A DNA stretch of 64,000 bases from CAWATZ01 sp963784995. Lineage in GTDB: Bacteria > Planctomycetota > Planctomycetia > Gemmatales > Gemmataceae. This document shows positions 19,023-28,513 of this stretch, piece after piece (position 1 is the first letter of the stretch; each line of letters starts with the position of its first letter). The notes under the pieces are model-generated. The model saw only the letters and a list, made by a program, of their open reading frames with translations, searched no databases and was not told where the DNA came from. The DNA lies in NCBI GenBank assembly GCA_963784995.1, contig CAWATZ010000018.1:1-64000 (forward strand), given 5' to 3'. Made by a program: the position numbers and the translations under genes.

Positions 19023-19795
19023 TCAGCCCCCAACCGGCTCGAGTACCGCCCGGAACTGATAGCGCGAGGAGCGGGGGCCGAGGATGATCACGTTGTCCCC
19101 CTCGGTCAGCTCGGCCGTTTTGCGCCCGACCTGCCGCCGATGGGCTGGTCGTTGACGATGGTGCCCAGGAAGCTGCCGCGGTCGCGGACCAGGTACTTGC
19201 CGTCCTCGGTGAGATCGAACGCCAGGTGGCTGCGCGAGACCTCGAAGGGCGGCTTGTCCAGCAGCCAGAGGTCGTTGAGGTCCAGGGTCTGCGGCTCGTA
19301 GGCCTCGCTGGCCCGGCCCAGGCGGAAGGGGAAGGTGCGGATCACCAGACCGTCCGGGGGCAGCATCCCGGCCGTCAGCCGGGACAGCGGGCAGAGGACC
19401 AGGCGGAACTTGCCGCCCGCCCGCCCCTCGGAGCCCGTCCGCGCACCGCGCAGCGCCTCCAGTTCCCCTTCCAGCCGGCGGATGCGCTCGAACAGCGAGC
19501 CCAGGTAACGCAGGCCGAGCTGGGGGTCGGACGCCAGCAGCCGGGGAAACTCCTCCCGCGTGACGCGGACGGCCTGACCGGCCTCCCGGGCCCGGGCGGT
19601 GTGGGTCCGCGGCTGCTCGTCGATCAGCCCCATCTCGCCGAGGACCTCGTTGGCCGAGATGGTGCCGATCGTGCGGAGCTTGTCGAGGACCCCTTGCAGG
19701 ACCTCCACGCTCCCCCTTTCGATCAGCAGGGCGTGGCTGCTGGGATCGCCTTCGCGGTAGAGGATCTCGCCCGGCTGGAACGTGATGACTTCCAT
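19023..19795 (-). CDS. Cyclic-nucleotide-binding plus FHA domain protein, frameshifted near its end
   Basis: Residues 1-115 form a cNMP-binding (CRP-like) domain: FQPGEILYREGDPSSHALLI and NEVLGEMGLIDEQPRTHTA. A coiled linker follows, then an FHA domain (LGRASEAYE, VSRSHLAFDL, DRGSFLGTIVND). The frame breaks near 19130; in the next frame the FHA domain continues as KTAELTEGDNVIILGPRSS and ends in EPVGG at 19023. No DNA-binding domain is present. It may read a nucleotide signal and dock on phosphothreonine partners. The start ATG 19793-19795 has GAGG upstream. Confidence 0.8.
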
Positions 19796-19823
19796 CTTCT
19801 TGGAACCTCGTCTTGTGCCAGAT

Positions 19824-19880
19824 AGGTCAGGCTTTCCAGCCTGACAGACATCGCAAACGTCAGGCTGGAAAGCCTGACCT
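19824..19880. repeat. Inverted repeat between divergent genes
   Basis: Arms AGGTCAGGCTTTCCAGCCTG and complement are separated by about 13 nt; each arm also contains a smaller CAGGCT...AGCCTG palindrome. It lies 29 nt upstream of the cNMP-FHA start and about 150 nt upstream of the glycosyltransferase start. This is one of the few hairpins here not next to a stop codon. It could be an operator-like or REP-like element. Confidence 0.75.
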
Positions 19881-20031
19881 GCCGTTGGCATTTGGCATTA
19901 TCATAGAACCCCTCCGGAGAGCAGCAATGCCTCCATTCGCTCCCCATGCAAAAACCGTGGTTGCCATTTCCGCCGGGGCGTGCTTCCATGACGGGGAACG
20001 ATAACACAACCCCGGCTGGAGGCTGCTCCTC

Positions 20032-21303
20032 ATGCACGTGATGTTCATCCACCCGAACTTCCCCACGTCCTTCGCCAACGTCGCCAACTACCTGGCCACC
20101 CAGCTGGGCTGGAAATGCACCTACGTCACCTCGATCGATACCACGGGACTGCAGTTGCCCTTTGACCATCTCAACTACCGCGTCTACGAGGGGCCCCAGC
20201 CCAAGGTGTTCCAGAACCCGGACAACTTGCAGGGGCTCCTCGACCACGCGCTGGCGGCCTACAAAGGTCTGCGCAGCGTGCCCCAGGTCCAGCCCGAGCT
20301 GGTCATCGGCCACGTGTCCTATGGCACCATGCTGTACCTGCGCACCTGCTACAAGTGTCCCTTCGTCGGCTACTACGAGATGCTGCCGCCTCCCTACTGG
20401 TCCGACGAACTGGCCTACCGCAGGGAATTTCCGCCGCCGGATTACGTCCGCCTGTTCAACGCCACCTACCACGCCTTGACCTACCTGCATTTGCACGCCG
20501 TGGATGCGGTGTACACACCGACCCGGTTCCAGATGAGCACCGCGCCGACCGAGATGCAGCACAAGTTCAAGGTGCTTCCCGAGGGGATCGATTGCTCCTT
20601 CTTCCAGCGCAGGGCCATCGAGCGGCCGGTGGAGTTCCGGGGCATCCGCATCGGACCGGAAACCCGGGTGGTGACCTACGTGTCTCCGGGGCTGGAGTCG
20701 GTGCGCGGCTTCGACATTTTCATGAAGGCGGCCAAGATCATCGCCCAGGAAGTACCCGACGCCCTCTTCCTCATCGCCGGCGCGGAGCGGACCATCTACG
20801 GACACGAGCCGTTCCACATCGGCCAGCAGAGTTTCAAGCAGTGGGTGCTGTCTCAGGATCAGTATCCCCTGGAGCGTTTCCATTTCCTGGGCGTGATCCC
20901 CGTGGATCAGCTGGCGACCCTGTTCAGCCTGAGCGACGTTCACGTGTACCTGACAGTGCCGCATCTGATCTCGCAGTCGATGCTGCAGGCGATGGCCAGC
21001 GCCTGTGTCGTGGTCGGTTCGCGGACGACACCGGTGCTGGAGTTCATCGAGGACGGCCAGCAGGGCTTGCTGGCCGACTTCTACGACCACGAGGGCCTGG
21101 CGGCGCGAGCGATTGCCGCCCTGCGCGACCCGGCCCAGTATCGGCCGATCGGCGAGGCGGCCCGGGATCAGATGCTGGCCCATTACGAGGTGCGCAACTG
21201 CCTGAGCAACCTGGGCCTGTGGCTGCAGAGCTTCCAGGCCCAGGCCCACGATGACCTGTTCGCCGCCCTCGGTCAGCAGCAGCTGCCTCCGGCGGGCCCG
21301 TGA
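20032..21303 (+). CDS. Family 4 glycosyltransferase, 423 aa
   Basis: This is a GT-B-fold, GT4-type enzyme transferring a sugar from a nucleotide donor. The N-terminal acceptor domain begins MHVMFIHPNFPTSF. The C-terminal domain has VVTYVSPGLESVRGFDIFMKA, then the donor-site region LTVPHLISQSMLQAMASAC followed by TTPVLEFIEDGQQG, where an ExxxxE-like pattern is expected. It is cytoplasmic or membrane-associated, with no TM segment. It stands alone, with no polysaccharide gene cluster around it, so the acceptor is unknown. Confidence 0.85.
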   Translation: MHVMFIHPNFPTSFANVANYLATQLGWKCTYVTSIDTTGLQLPFDHLNYRVYEGPQPKVFQNPDNLQGLLDHALAAYKGLRSVPQVQPELVIGHVSYGTMLYLRTCYKCPFVGYYEMLPPPYWSDELAYRREFPPPDYVRLFNATYHALTYLHLHAVDAVYTPTRFQMSTAPTEMQHKFKVLPEGIDCSFFQRRAIERPVEFRGIRIGPETRVVTYVSPGLESVRGFDIFMKAAKIIAQEVPDALFLIAGAERTIYGHEPFHIGQQSFKQWVLSQDQYPLERFHFLGVIPVDQLATLFSLSDVHVYLTVPHLISQSMLQAMASACVVVGSRTTPVLEFIEDGQQGLLADFYDHEGLAARAIAALRDPAQYRPIGEAARDQMLAHYEVRNCLSNLGLWLQSFQAQAHDDLFAALGQQQLPPAGP

Positions 21304-21453
21304 CGGCTCGGCCGACAGGCCGGTGAGAGCTTGGGATGAGGCAAGAAAATTATCCTCCCAGTTGATCCGCTTTAGGACGTGACCTAGAGTTGAGGGGATT
21401 CTCTTCCGGAGGTCGGTGCCACCGACCCCGGAGTGAGCGTGGAGGGAAAAGCA

Positions 21454-21600
21454 ATGGACGAATTGACTCGGCCTTTTGTTCAGCTGTGGGATTGGGTGAG
21501 CCGCACTGGCGGCATGCCGGGACAGATCCTGTTTGTCTGCCTGGTCATCGTGGTCGTGCTGGGCTTGACTGTCTGGCTGGGAAATCGGCGGATTGGCTGA
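21454..21600 (+). CDS. Small single-pass membrane protein, 48 aa
   Basis: ATG 21454 follows a strong GGAGGGAAAA ribosome-binding site. The peptide has an amphipathic start (DELTRPFVQLWDWV), a transmembrane helix (ILFVCLVIVVVLGLTVWL) and a short basic end (GNRRIG). Size, start signal and composition suggest a real small protein. The gene lies 150 bp downstream of the glycosyltransferase and could share its transcript or have its own promoter. The function is unknown. Confidence 0.65.
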   Translation: MDELTRPFVQLWDWVSRTGGMPGQILFVCLVIVVVLGLTVWLGNRRIG

Positions 21601-21620
21601 AAACACCGCCTGCGGTTTCG

Positions 21621-21667
21621 CCGCTTGCGGCTTAGCGCAACCCGCGGTTGCGCTAAGCCGCAAGCGG
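21621..21667. repeat. Inverted repeat, family B
   Basis: Arms CCGCTTGCGGCTTAGCGCAA and complement meet at an ACCCGCGGTT core. It lies between the convergent 48-aa gene and the aminotransferase gene, about 7 nt from the aminotransferase stop. It shares its arm with the elements at 11028 and 13521. Confidence 0.85.
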
Positions 21668-21674
21668 CTTCGCC

Positions 21675-22837
21675 TCAGCGCGGTTTCATCTCGCGCAGTT
21701 TCGCCAGTCGCCGGCCTGCCTCGTGCAGGGACTCCTCTTTCTTGGCGAACATGAACCGCACCTTGGTCCGGCCACGCTCCGGCGGCGCGCAGAAGCTGCT
21801 GCCCGGCACCGCCGAGACGCGCAGTTCCCGGATCATGCTGCGCACGAACTCGTTATCGTTGGTCCATCCCAGGGGCGAAATGTCGGTCATGACGTAGTAG
21901 GCCCCTTCGGGTTCATGCACCTCCAGCCCCGCCTGGCGCAGGTACGGCAGGAACAGCTCCCGGCGACGGCGGTACGCCTGGCGCAGGTTGTCGTAGTACG
22001 ACTGCGGCATGGCCAGGGCGACGGCCCCGGCCACCTGCAGCGGGTGCGGCGCACCGACCGTGAGGAAATCGTGAACCTTGCGGATGGCGTTGCTCATCTC
22101 CGGCGGGGCAATGCAGTAGCCGAGCCGCCAGCCGGTGATGCTGAACGTCTTGCTCAGGCCGCTGATGGTCACGGTGCGTTGGGCCATGCCCGGCAGCGTG
22201 GCGATGCTGACGTGCGGCAGATCGACGTGACGGATGTATTCGTAAATCTCGTCGGAGAAGGCGTAGGTATCGTGTTCCGAGCACAGCCCAGCGATCAGCG
22301 TCAATTCCTCATGGGTGAAGACTTTGCCGGTCGGGTTGTTGGGCGTGTTGATGATGATGGCCCGGGTGCGCGGCGAGAAGGCCCGGCGCAGCTCGTCGGG
22401 GTCGAAGCGGTAGTGCGGCGGATGGAGCGTCACCCAGACCGGTTTGGCCCCGGACAGGAGAGCATCGGGGCCGTAGTTCTCGTAGAAGGGCTGGAAGACG
22501 ATGACCTCGTCGCCGGGATCGACCAGGGCGAGCATGGTGGCCATCATGCACTCGGTGGCGCCGCAGCAGACAGTGACGTTGGCGTCGGGGTCGCAGTCGA
22601 TGCCGTTGAAGGCGTGGGCCTTGACGGCGATGGCCTGGCGCAGCACGGCGCGCCCCAGGTGATGGCGTACTGGTTGATGCCGTCCTGGATGGCCTTGCAG
22701 GCGGCGTCCTTGATCTCCTGCGGCGTCTCGAAGTCAGGCATTCCCTGGCCCAGGTTCAGCGCCCCGTACTGGGCCGCCAGGCGGGTCATTTCGCGGATCA
22801 CCGATTCGGTGAAAAACTGCACTCGCTGCGCAGGCAT
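21675..22837 (-). CDS. Class I/II PLP-dependent aminotransferase, frameshifted
   Basis: The fold-type I aminotransferase motifs are clear: NLGQGMPDFETP, the NTPNNPTGKVF loop, DEIYEYI and the PLP-lysine site SGLSKTFSITGWR. The N-terminal ~62 residues and the rest lie in different frames; an indel near 22650 (TGGGGCGCGCCGTGCTGCGC) restores AITWGAP...LRQAIAVK. Substrate class is probably aspartate, aromatic or kynurenine-type; the sequence does not decide. ATG 22837 has GAGGA upstream. Transamination of tyrosine would feed hpd, but the distance makes that speculative. Confidence 0.88.
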
Positions 22838-23000
22838 GCGATCCTCGGCTCAAAGGTCAGTGCGGGCGCGGGCGATTCCCTCTCTGCTGTCATACGGCAA
22901 ACGGTGCGGGAGGGGCAACGCTGGACTTGTGCGGACCCGGAGAGGTGGGAATAATAGGCCCGGCTTTGCTCCGATCTTTTCCACTGAGGGAGTTTTCGCG

Positions 23001-23693
23001 ATGCCTCGAGCGCGCTTCAAGAACGTGGCCACGCTGCTGAAGCGGCTGGGCGGGATTGATCCCGCCCGCATTCGGCTTGATCCGCCGCCTGGACAGGCGA
23101 CCGAAGAGGACCTGCTCCGCCTGAATAGCAAGACGAACCGGCTCTATGAACTGGTGGATGGCGTGCTGGTGGAGAAAGTCATGGGATACCTCGAAGGGTC
23201 GCTAGCCACCTGGATCAGCTTCTTGCTGCAAAGCTTTCTCATCGATCATGACCTGGGCAATCTGGCAGGGGCAGATGCGACCGTGCGTTTGATGCCGGAT
23301 CTGGTCCGAATCCCAGATCTGTCCTTTGTTCGCTGGGAGCGCTTCCCGGTCCGCGGCCAGATTCCAATGACGCCGATCCCCGACCTGGTTCCCGACCTCG
23401 CCATTGAGGTCCTCAGCAAGGGAAACACGAAGGAGGAGATGACCCGCAAGTTGAAGGAATACTTCCTCACGGGCGCCACCCTGGTCTGGCTAGTCGATCC
23501 GCGGAGCCGAACCGTCCGTGTCTGCACGGCTCCCGATCAATCCCGGACGTTGGCCGAAGGAGATACCCTCGATGGCGGTAAACTCTTGCCGGGCCTGAAG
23601 CTGGCCGTCGAGCAGATCTTCATCCGGGTGCCGCGCGAGGAACCGCCTTCTGGTCCTGACCGGAAACTTTCGCCCCGGCGGCGCAAGGGCTGA
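23001..23693 (+). CDS. Uma2-family putative endonuclease, 230 aa
   Basis: ATG 23001 follows GAGGGAG. After ~45 residues the Uma2 fold appears: LYELVDGVLVEKVMGY, ADATVRLMPDLVRIPDLSF, LVPDLAIEVLSKGNT, KLKEYFLTGATLVWLVDPR and VRVCTA. The C-terminus is basic and proline-rich. It belongs to a different subgroup from the gene at 3527, with a longer N-terminus. The function of the family is not established. It is divergent from the aminotransferase gene and convergent with the first WD40 kinase. Confidence 0.85.
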   Translation: MPRARFKNVATLLKRLGGIDPARIRLDPPPGQATEEDLLRLNSKTNRLYELVDGVLVEKVMGYLEGSLATWISFLLQSFLIDHDLGNLAGADATVRLMPDLVRIPDLSFVRWERFPVRGQIPMTPIPDLVPDLAIEVLSKGNTKEEMTRKLKEYFLTGATLVWLVDPRSRTVRVCTAPDQSRTLAEGDTLDGGKLLPGLKLAVEQIFIRVPREEPPSGPDRKLSPRRRKG

Positions 23694-23753
23694 AGCGCGA
23701 ACCTTGCAGCCACTTTCCCGGCTCTGGGTGAGATCAGCAGCGTGGCCCTGAGT

Positions 23754-26700
23754 CTATCGTGGACTCGCCCCGGGCGGCATGGGATTCACCCTTCTCGGGG
23801 TCTGTGCCTTCTTCAGCAGCTCCGCCACGTCGGCCCACAGTTGGGTACACGCCTTCCGCTCCGCCGCCGGCAGTTTCGCCAGGGCCGCCGCGGCGCGGAG
23901 GCCGGCCAGGTCGCGGTCCTTCCGCCAGCGATTCAGGGCCTGCACGATGAACGGTCGAGCCTGGGGCGAGCCGGAGGCGAGGAGCTTACTCCAAACAGTC
24001 AGCTCGGCGTGCAGCCAGTCGAGGGCCTGACCGCGAAGCTTTGCCTTCGCCGCGTCGTCGAGCGGCGGCTCCTTCTGCCCTTGCCCGGCGGCGGCCAGGG
24101 CAGCGGCGCGGGCGGCGTGGTAGCGGTGCTGGGCCTGGCGGTCGTCGCCGAGCTTCGGGTTGCTGGCCAGTGCCTCGGCCCAGAGCCGGGTGGCGCCGGC
24201 GAATTGCTTCTGGTCGTAGGCTATCCTGGCGAAGGCCAGCCGGAGGACCGACCGGAACACGTCGCACTCGTGCCACACTTCCCAGTCGAACGGGTTGCGG
24301 CGGGGGTCGCCGTTGGCTGCGAACCCGACCCCGAGGTTGTCCCGGGGGTCGCGCGGCCGGTCGAGCCACTCGGTCGCGGCCTTGTAGAACCGCTTCGCCT
24401 CGTCGGGTTGCTTCAGGTCGAGATAGGCTTGCGCCAGAAGCAGCTCCTCGACCGGCGGGTTGCTGGCCGGGCGCGACGCCAGGCACCAGAGCAGCAGCGG
24501 GATCGCCGGGCCGGGCTTGCCGCGCGCAGAAGTTCCTGAGCCACGAGACGCTTCGCCAGACGGTCGCCGTGGAGGGCCAGCAGCGCCACGGTGCCGCGGT
24601 CGTAGGGCGTCTTCGCCAGGGCGGGGTGGTGGAAGCCCGTGCGGGCGATGACGAGCGGGTCGGCCTGCAAGGCGTTGCGCTCCGAAAACCGGTCCGTGGT
24701 GCGGTGTTCGGGGAGCGACAGGATGCGGTCGAGGTAGAATCGGGCGGCGAAGCGGTCGTTGGCCTGGCGTGCGGCGGCGTAGCCTTCGGCATAAAGCCGG
24801 TAGTCCGGCCGGGTGTGCAGCAGGCGATCGTCACGTTCCTCCGCGTCCAGGTGCTGGCCACCCGTGAGTTCCTGCCCGATGCGCGCGTCCCAGACCTTCG
24901 CCGTCTTGTCCCAACTTCCAGTGACGATCCGCGTCCCGTCGGGGGAGTAACTCACGCTATTGACCGCGGCCGTGTGCCCCTGGAGTTCGAGCAGGGGGAT
25001 GCCGGTCCGCGCGTCCCACACCTTCGCCGTCTGGTCCCCACTGCCGGTGACGAGCCGCGCCCCGTCGGGGGAGAAACTCGCGCTCGTGACATAGCCCGTG
25101 TGCCCCTTGAGGTCGAGCAGGGGCGTGCCGGTCTGCGCCTCCCACACCTTCGCCGTCTGGTCCCAACTGCCGGTGACGAGCCGCGTCCCGTCGGGGGAGT
25201 AACTCACGCTATTGACCGCGGCCGTGTGCCCCTTGAGGTCGAGCAGTGGGGTGCCGGTGCGCGCGTCCCACACCTTCGCCGTATTGTCATCACTGCCGGT
25301 GACGATCCGCGTCCCGTCGGGGGAGTAACTCACGCTCCTGCCATAGCCCGTGTGCCTCTTGAGGTCGAGCAGTGGGGTGCCGGTCTGCGCGTCCCAGACC
25401 TTCGCCGTCATGTCATTACTGCTGGTGACGATCCGCGTCCCGTCGGGGGAGTAACTCACGCTAAAGACCGGGTTCGTGTGCCCTTGGAGTTCGAGCAGTG
25501 GGGTGCCGGTCCGCGCAGTCCCAGACCTTCGCCGTCATGTCATTACTGCCGGTGACGATCCGCGTCCCGTCGGGGGAGTAACTCACGCTCTCGACATGGC
25601 CCGTGTGCCCCTTGAGTTCGAGCAGGGGCGTGCCGGTGCGTGCGTCCCAGACCTTCGCCGTCTTGTCCCCACTGCCGGTGACGAGCCGCGTCCCGTCGGG
25701 GGAGTAACTCACGCTGCTGACACCGCTCGTGTGCCCCTTGAGTTCGAGCAGGGGGGTGCCGCTCCGCGCGTCCCACACCTTCGCCGTCTTATCCCAACTG
25801 CCGGTGACGAGCCGCGTCCCGTCGGGGGAGTAACTCACGCTATAGACCGCGCTCGTGTGCCCCTGGAGTTCGAGCATGAGTGTGCCGGTCCGTGCGTCCC
25901 ACACATTCGCCGTCTGGTCATCACTGCCGGTGACGATCCGCGTCCCGTCGGGGGAGTAACTCACGCTCGTGACCTGGCCCGTGTGCCCCTTGAGTTCGAG
26001 CAGGGGTGTGCCGGTGCGTGCGTCCCAGACCTTCGCCGTCTTGTCCCCACTGCCGGTGACGATCCGCGTCCCGTCGGGGGAGTAACTCACGCTGCTGACA
26101 CCGCTCGTGTGCCCCTTGAGCTCAAGCAGTGGGGTGCCGGTGCGCGCGTCCCACACCTTCGCCGTCCCGTCATTACTGCCGGTGACGATCCGCGTCCCGT
26201 CGGGGGAGTAACTCACGCTGTAGACATAGTTCGTGTGCCCATAGAGCGTGAAGATGCCGCCGCGGGTTTGGCGCTTCAGATAAGACCACTCCCAGCCGCG
26301 CTGTTCCAGGGACACCTTGTCGAGCCGGTCGTTGGCCCCCACCAGATCGCGATTGTCGTAGGCGGCCACGGCGAGGAGGAAATCGCTGATGCCGAGCCGG
26401 TGCTTGAGCTCGTTGTTGGCCGCATCGCGTTCCTTGACCCGCTCAGCCTCGGCCAGGCGGGCGTTTTCTTTTTCGGCTGTCTCAGCGCGTGCGATCTGCT
26501 CCTGCTTCCTGGCCTCGATTAGCCCCCAGGTCGTCCCGGCCATTCCCGCCAGCAGCGCGAACAGGACCAGACTGGCGGCGAGCACCTGCCCCTTGTGCCG
26601 GCGGACGAACTTCGTCAGCCGGTATCCGGCGCTCGGCGGCCGGGCCTCAACTACCTCGTCGGCCAGATAGCGCTGGATGTCGCGGCTGAGGGCGTTGGCC

Positions 26701-27828
26701 GTGTCGTAGCGCCGGGTGCGGTCCTTCTCCAGCGCCTTCAGCAGCACCCAGTCGAGCTCCCCCTTCATCAGCTTCGCCAACTTGGCCGGCTCCGTTCCGC
26801 GGTTGGCCGCCACGCTCGGCAGCGCGTCGCTGGCGGACAGCCTGGCGCTCGGCCGCGGGACCTCCACCTCGCGGACGATCCGCAGGATCTCCAGCAGCGC
26901 CGCCTGGCCCAGCGATTTGCGGTCCACCGGCGTCGATCCGGTGAGCAGCTCGTACAGCAGCACCCCGAGGGAGTAGACATCGCTGCGGGTGTCGATGTCC
27001 AGCTTGTTCAGGCTGGCCTGCTCCGGCGACATGTACTCCGGCGTGCCCACCACGGCCCCGAACCCGGTCATCAGCGTCCTGTCCGTCAGCGCTGGCCCGG
27101 CGGCCTTGGCCACGCCGAAGTCGATCACCTTGGGCACCGGGGCGGTCGTCGTACAGGGCCACCAGGACGTTGCTGGGCTTGATGTCGCGGTGGATGATGC
27201 CCTTCTGGTGGGCGTGCTGGATGGCCAGGCAGACCGGCACGAACAGCTCCAGCCGTTGTCGGGGCGAAAGCTTGTGGTCGTCGCAGTACTGGGTGATGGG
27301 CGTGCCCTTGACCAGTTCCATCACGAAGAATGGCCGGCCGCCGTCGGTGGCGCCGGCGTCCAGCACGCGGGCGATGTTGGGGTGGTCCATCAGCGCCAGC
27401 GCCTGCCGTTCGGCCTCGAACCGGGCCAGCACCGCCCTGGAGTCCATGCCGGCCTTGATGACCTTGACCGCCACCGCACGCTTCACGGGTTCGGTCTGCT
27501 GGGCCATGAAGACGCTGCCCATGCCGCCCGCGCCGATCTCTTCGATCAGCTTGTACTTGCCGGCGAGGATGGCGCCGACACGGGCGGTCGGATCGCCGTA
27601 GTCTTCCGTCGTCGGCTGGCGGTCCGGGGCGTGCGTGCTGGTCGCATCCGCGGCCGGAGAATCCTCCGACCGCTCCAGAAAACTCCCGGCGTCGGCATTC
27701 GCGGCCAGCAACTGCTTGAGCCGCTCTTGCAGCGTCGTGTTCCCCTGGCATTCACGCTCCACAAAGGCGGCACGCTCAGCAGGGTCGGTGATGGCCAGGA
27801 CGGCAACGAAGAGATCGAGTTCGTTCAT
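23754..27828 (-). pseudogene. Ser/Thr kinase-WD40 protein no. 1, three frameshifts
   Basis: Joined over its breaks, this is a PknB-type receptor kinase with loop GAGGMGSVF, Lys in VAVKVIKAG, HRDIKPSN and DFG (VIDFGVAKA). One transmembrane helix (AASLVLFALLAGMAG) and a coiled-coil follow, then eleven WD40 repeats of the SVSYSPDGTRIVTGS type and a helical TPR-like end. Frames break near 27140 (an extra G in a G-run that is shorter in both paralogues), 25518 (an extra A) and 24530. Unlike kinase no. 2 it keeps a ~150-residue C-terminal extension. It may be intact in the organism if the indels are errors. Its ECF sigma partner starts 80 bp upstream. Confidence 0.85.
25577..26647. repeat. Copy 1 of a ~1.07-kb near-identical duplicated block
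   Basis: This stretch, inside kinase no. 1, matches 29500-30570 inside kinase no. 2 at a constant offset of 3923 bp. I see only a few mismatches, for example near 25579 and 26460. It covers five WD40 repeats, the coiled-coil, the membrane helix and the juxtamembrane linker. Both flanks diverge rapidly. Confidence 0.9.
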
Positions 27829-27907
27829 GAGGGCCTCTCGCTTCGAGGGTCAGATGCCCACAATAGCGTAATCGGCGCCCAAATCGCGCAGCGGCAAAGG
27901 GAAAAAG

Positions 27908-28453
27908 TCAGGATGGCCGCAATTCGGTCGCCAGCCAGGCCCGGGCATAGGCCCACCAGGCGTCGGCGGTGCGCGGCGCGATCTCCAACAGGGCCGCCGC
28001 CTCGGCAATCGTCAGGCCGCCGAAATAGCGGAGCTGCACCAACTCCGCGACCTTGGGTTGCAGGGCCGCCAGCCGCGTCAGGGCCTCGTGCAGAGCCTCC
28101 AGATCAACAGCGGGTTGCTCGGCCGGGACCAGCTCGGCCGCAAAGGCAACGCGCTTGCCGCCGCCCCGCTTCGCCGCCTTTCGGGCACGGGCGTGATCGA
28201 CGAGAATGCGGCGCATCCCTTCGGCGGCGGCACGCAGGAAGTGACTGCGCGACTCGAACGCTTGTTTGCCGGTCAGCCGCAGATACGCCTCGTGGACCAG
28301 CTCGGTGGCATCGAGGCTGTGGCCGGGGTTCTCCGCGCTCATCTTGGCGGCGGCGAGTTGGCGCAGTTGCTCGTAAACCAGCGGCAGCAACTCCGCGGCG
28401 GCCTGCCGGTCGCCGGCCGCGGCGGCATCCAGAAGTTGAGTGACGTCGGCCAT
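27908..28453 (-). CDS. ECF sigma factor no. 1 (kinase-linked type), 181 aa
   Basis: This is a sigma-70 family factor of the planctomycete kinase-linked ECF kind. Region 2 is LLPLVYEQLRQLAAAKM to ELVHEAYLRL, followed by AAEGMRRILVDHARA. Region 4 carries a helix-turn-helix (LRYFGGLTIAEAAALLEI). ATG 28451-28453 aligns with the starts of its two paralogues (MADVTQLLDAAAAGD); an upstream ATG at 28462 is less likely. No anti-sigma factor gene is present. The kinase gene follows after 79 bp, suggesting control by phosphorylation. Confidence 0.9.
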   Translation of the reverse strand: MADVTQLLDAAAAGDRQAAAELLPLVYEQLRQLAAAKMSAENPGHSLDATELVHEAYLRLTGKQAFESRSHFLRAAAEGMRRILVDHARARKAAKRGGGKRVAFAAELVPAEQPAVDLEALHEALTRLAALQPKVAELVQLRYFGGLTIAEAAALLEIAPRTADAWWAYARAWLATELRPS

Positions 28454-28513
28454 GGGGACCATTGTACGGTTGAGCGATGTTGGTGTCGTGGTGCCGGCGC
28501 AGTGCCCGAGCGC

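Noticed and set aside
19927..20004. Short plus-strand peptide before the glycosyltransferase
   Set aside because: No ribosome-binding site, membrane segment or conserved feature; it is probably leader sequence.
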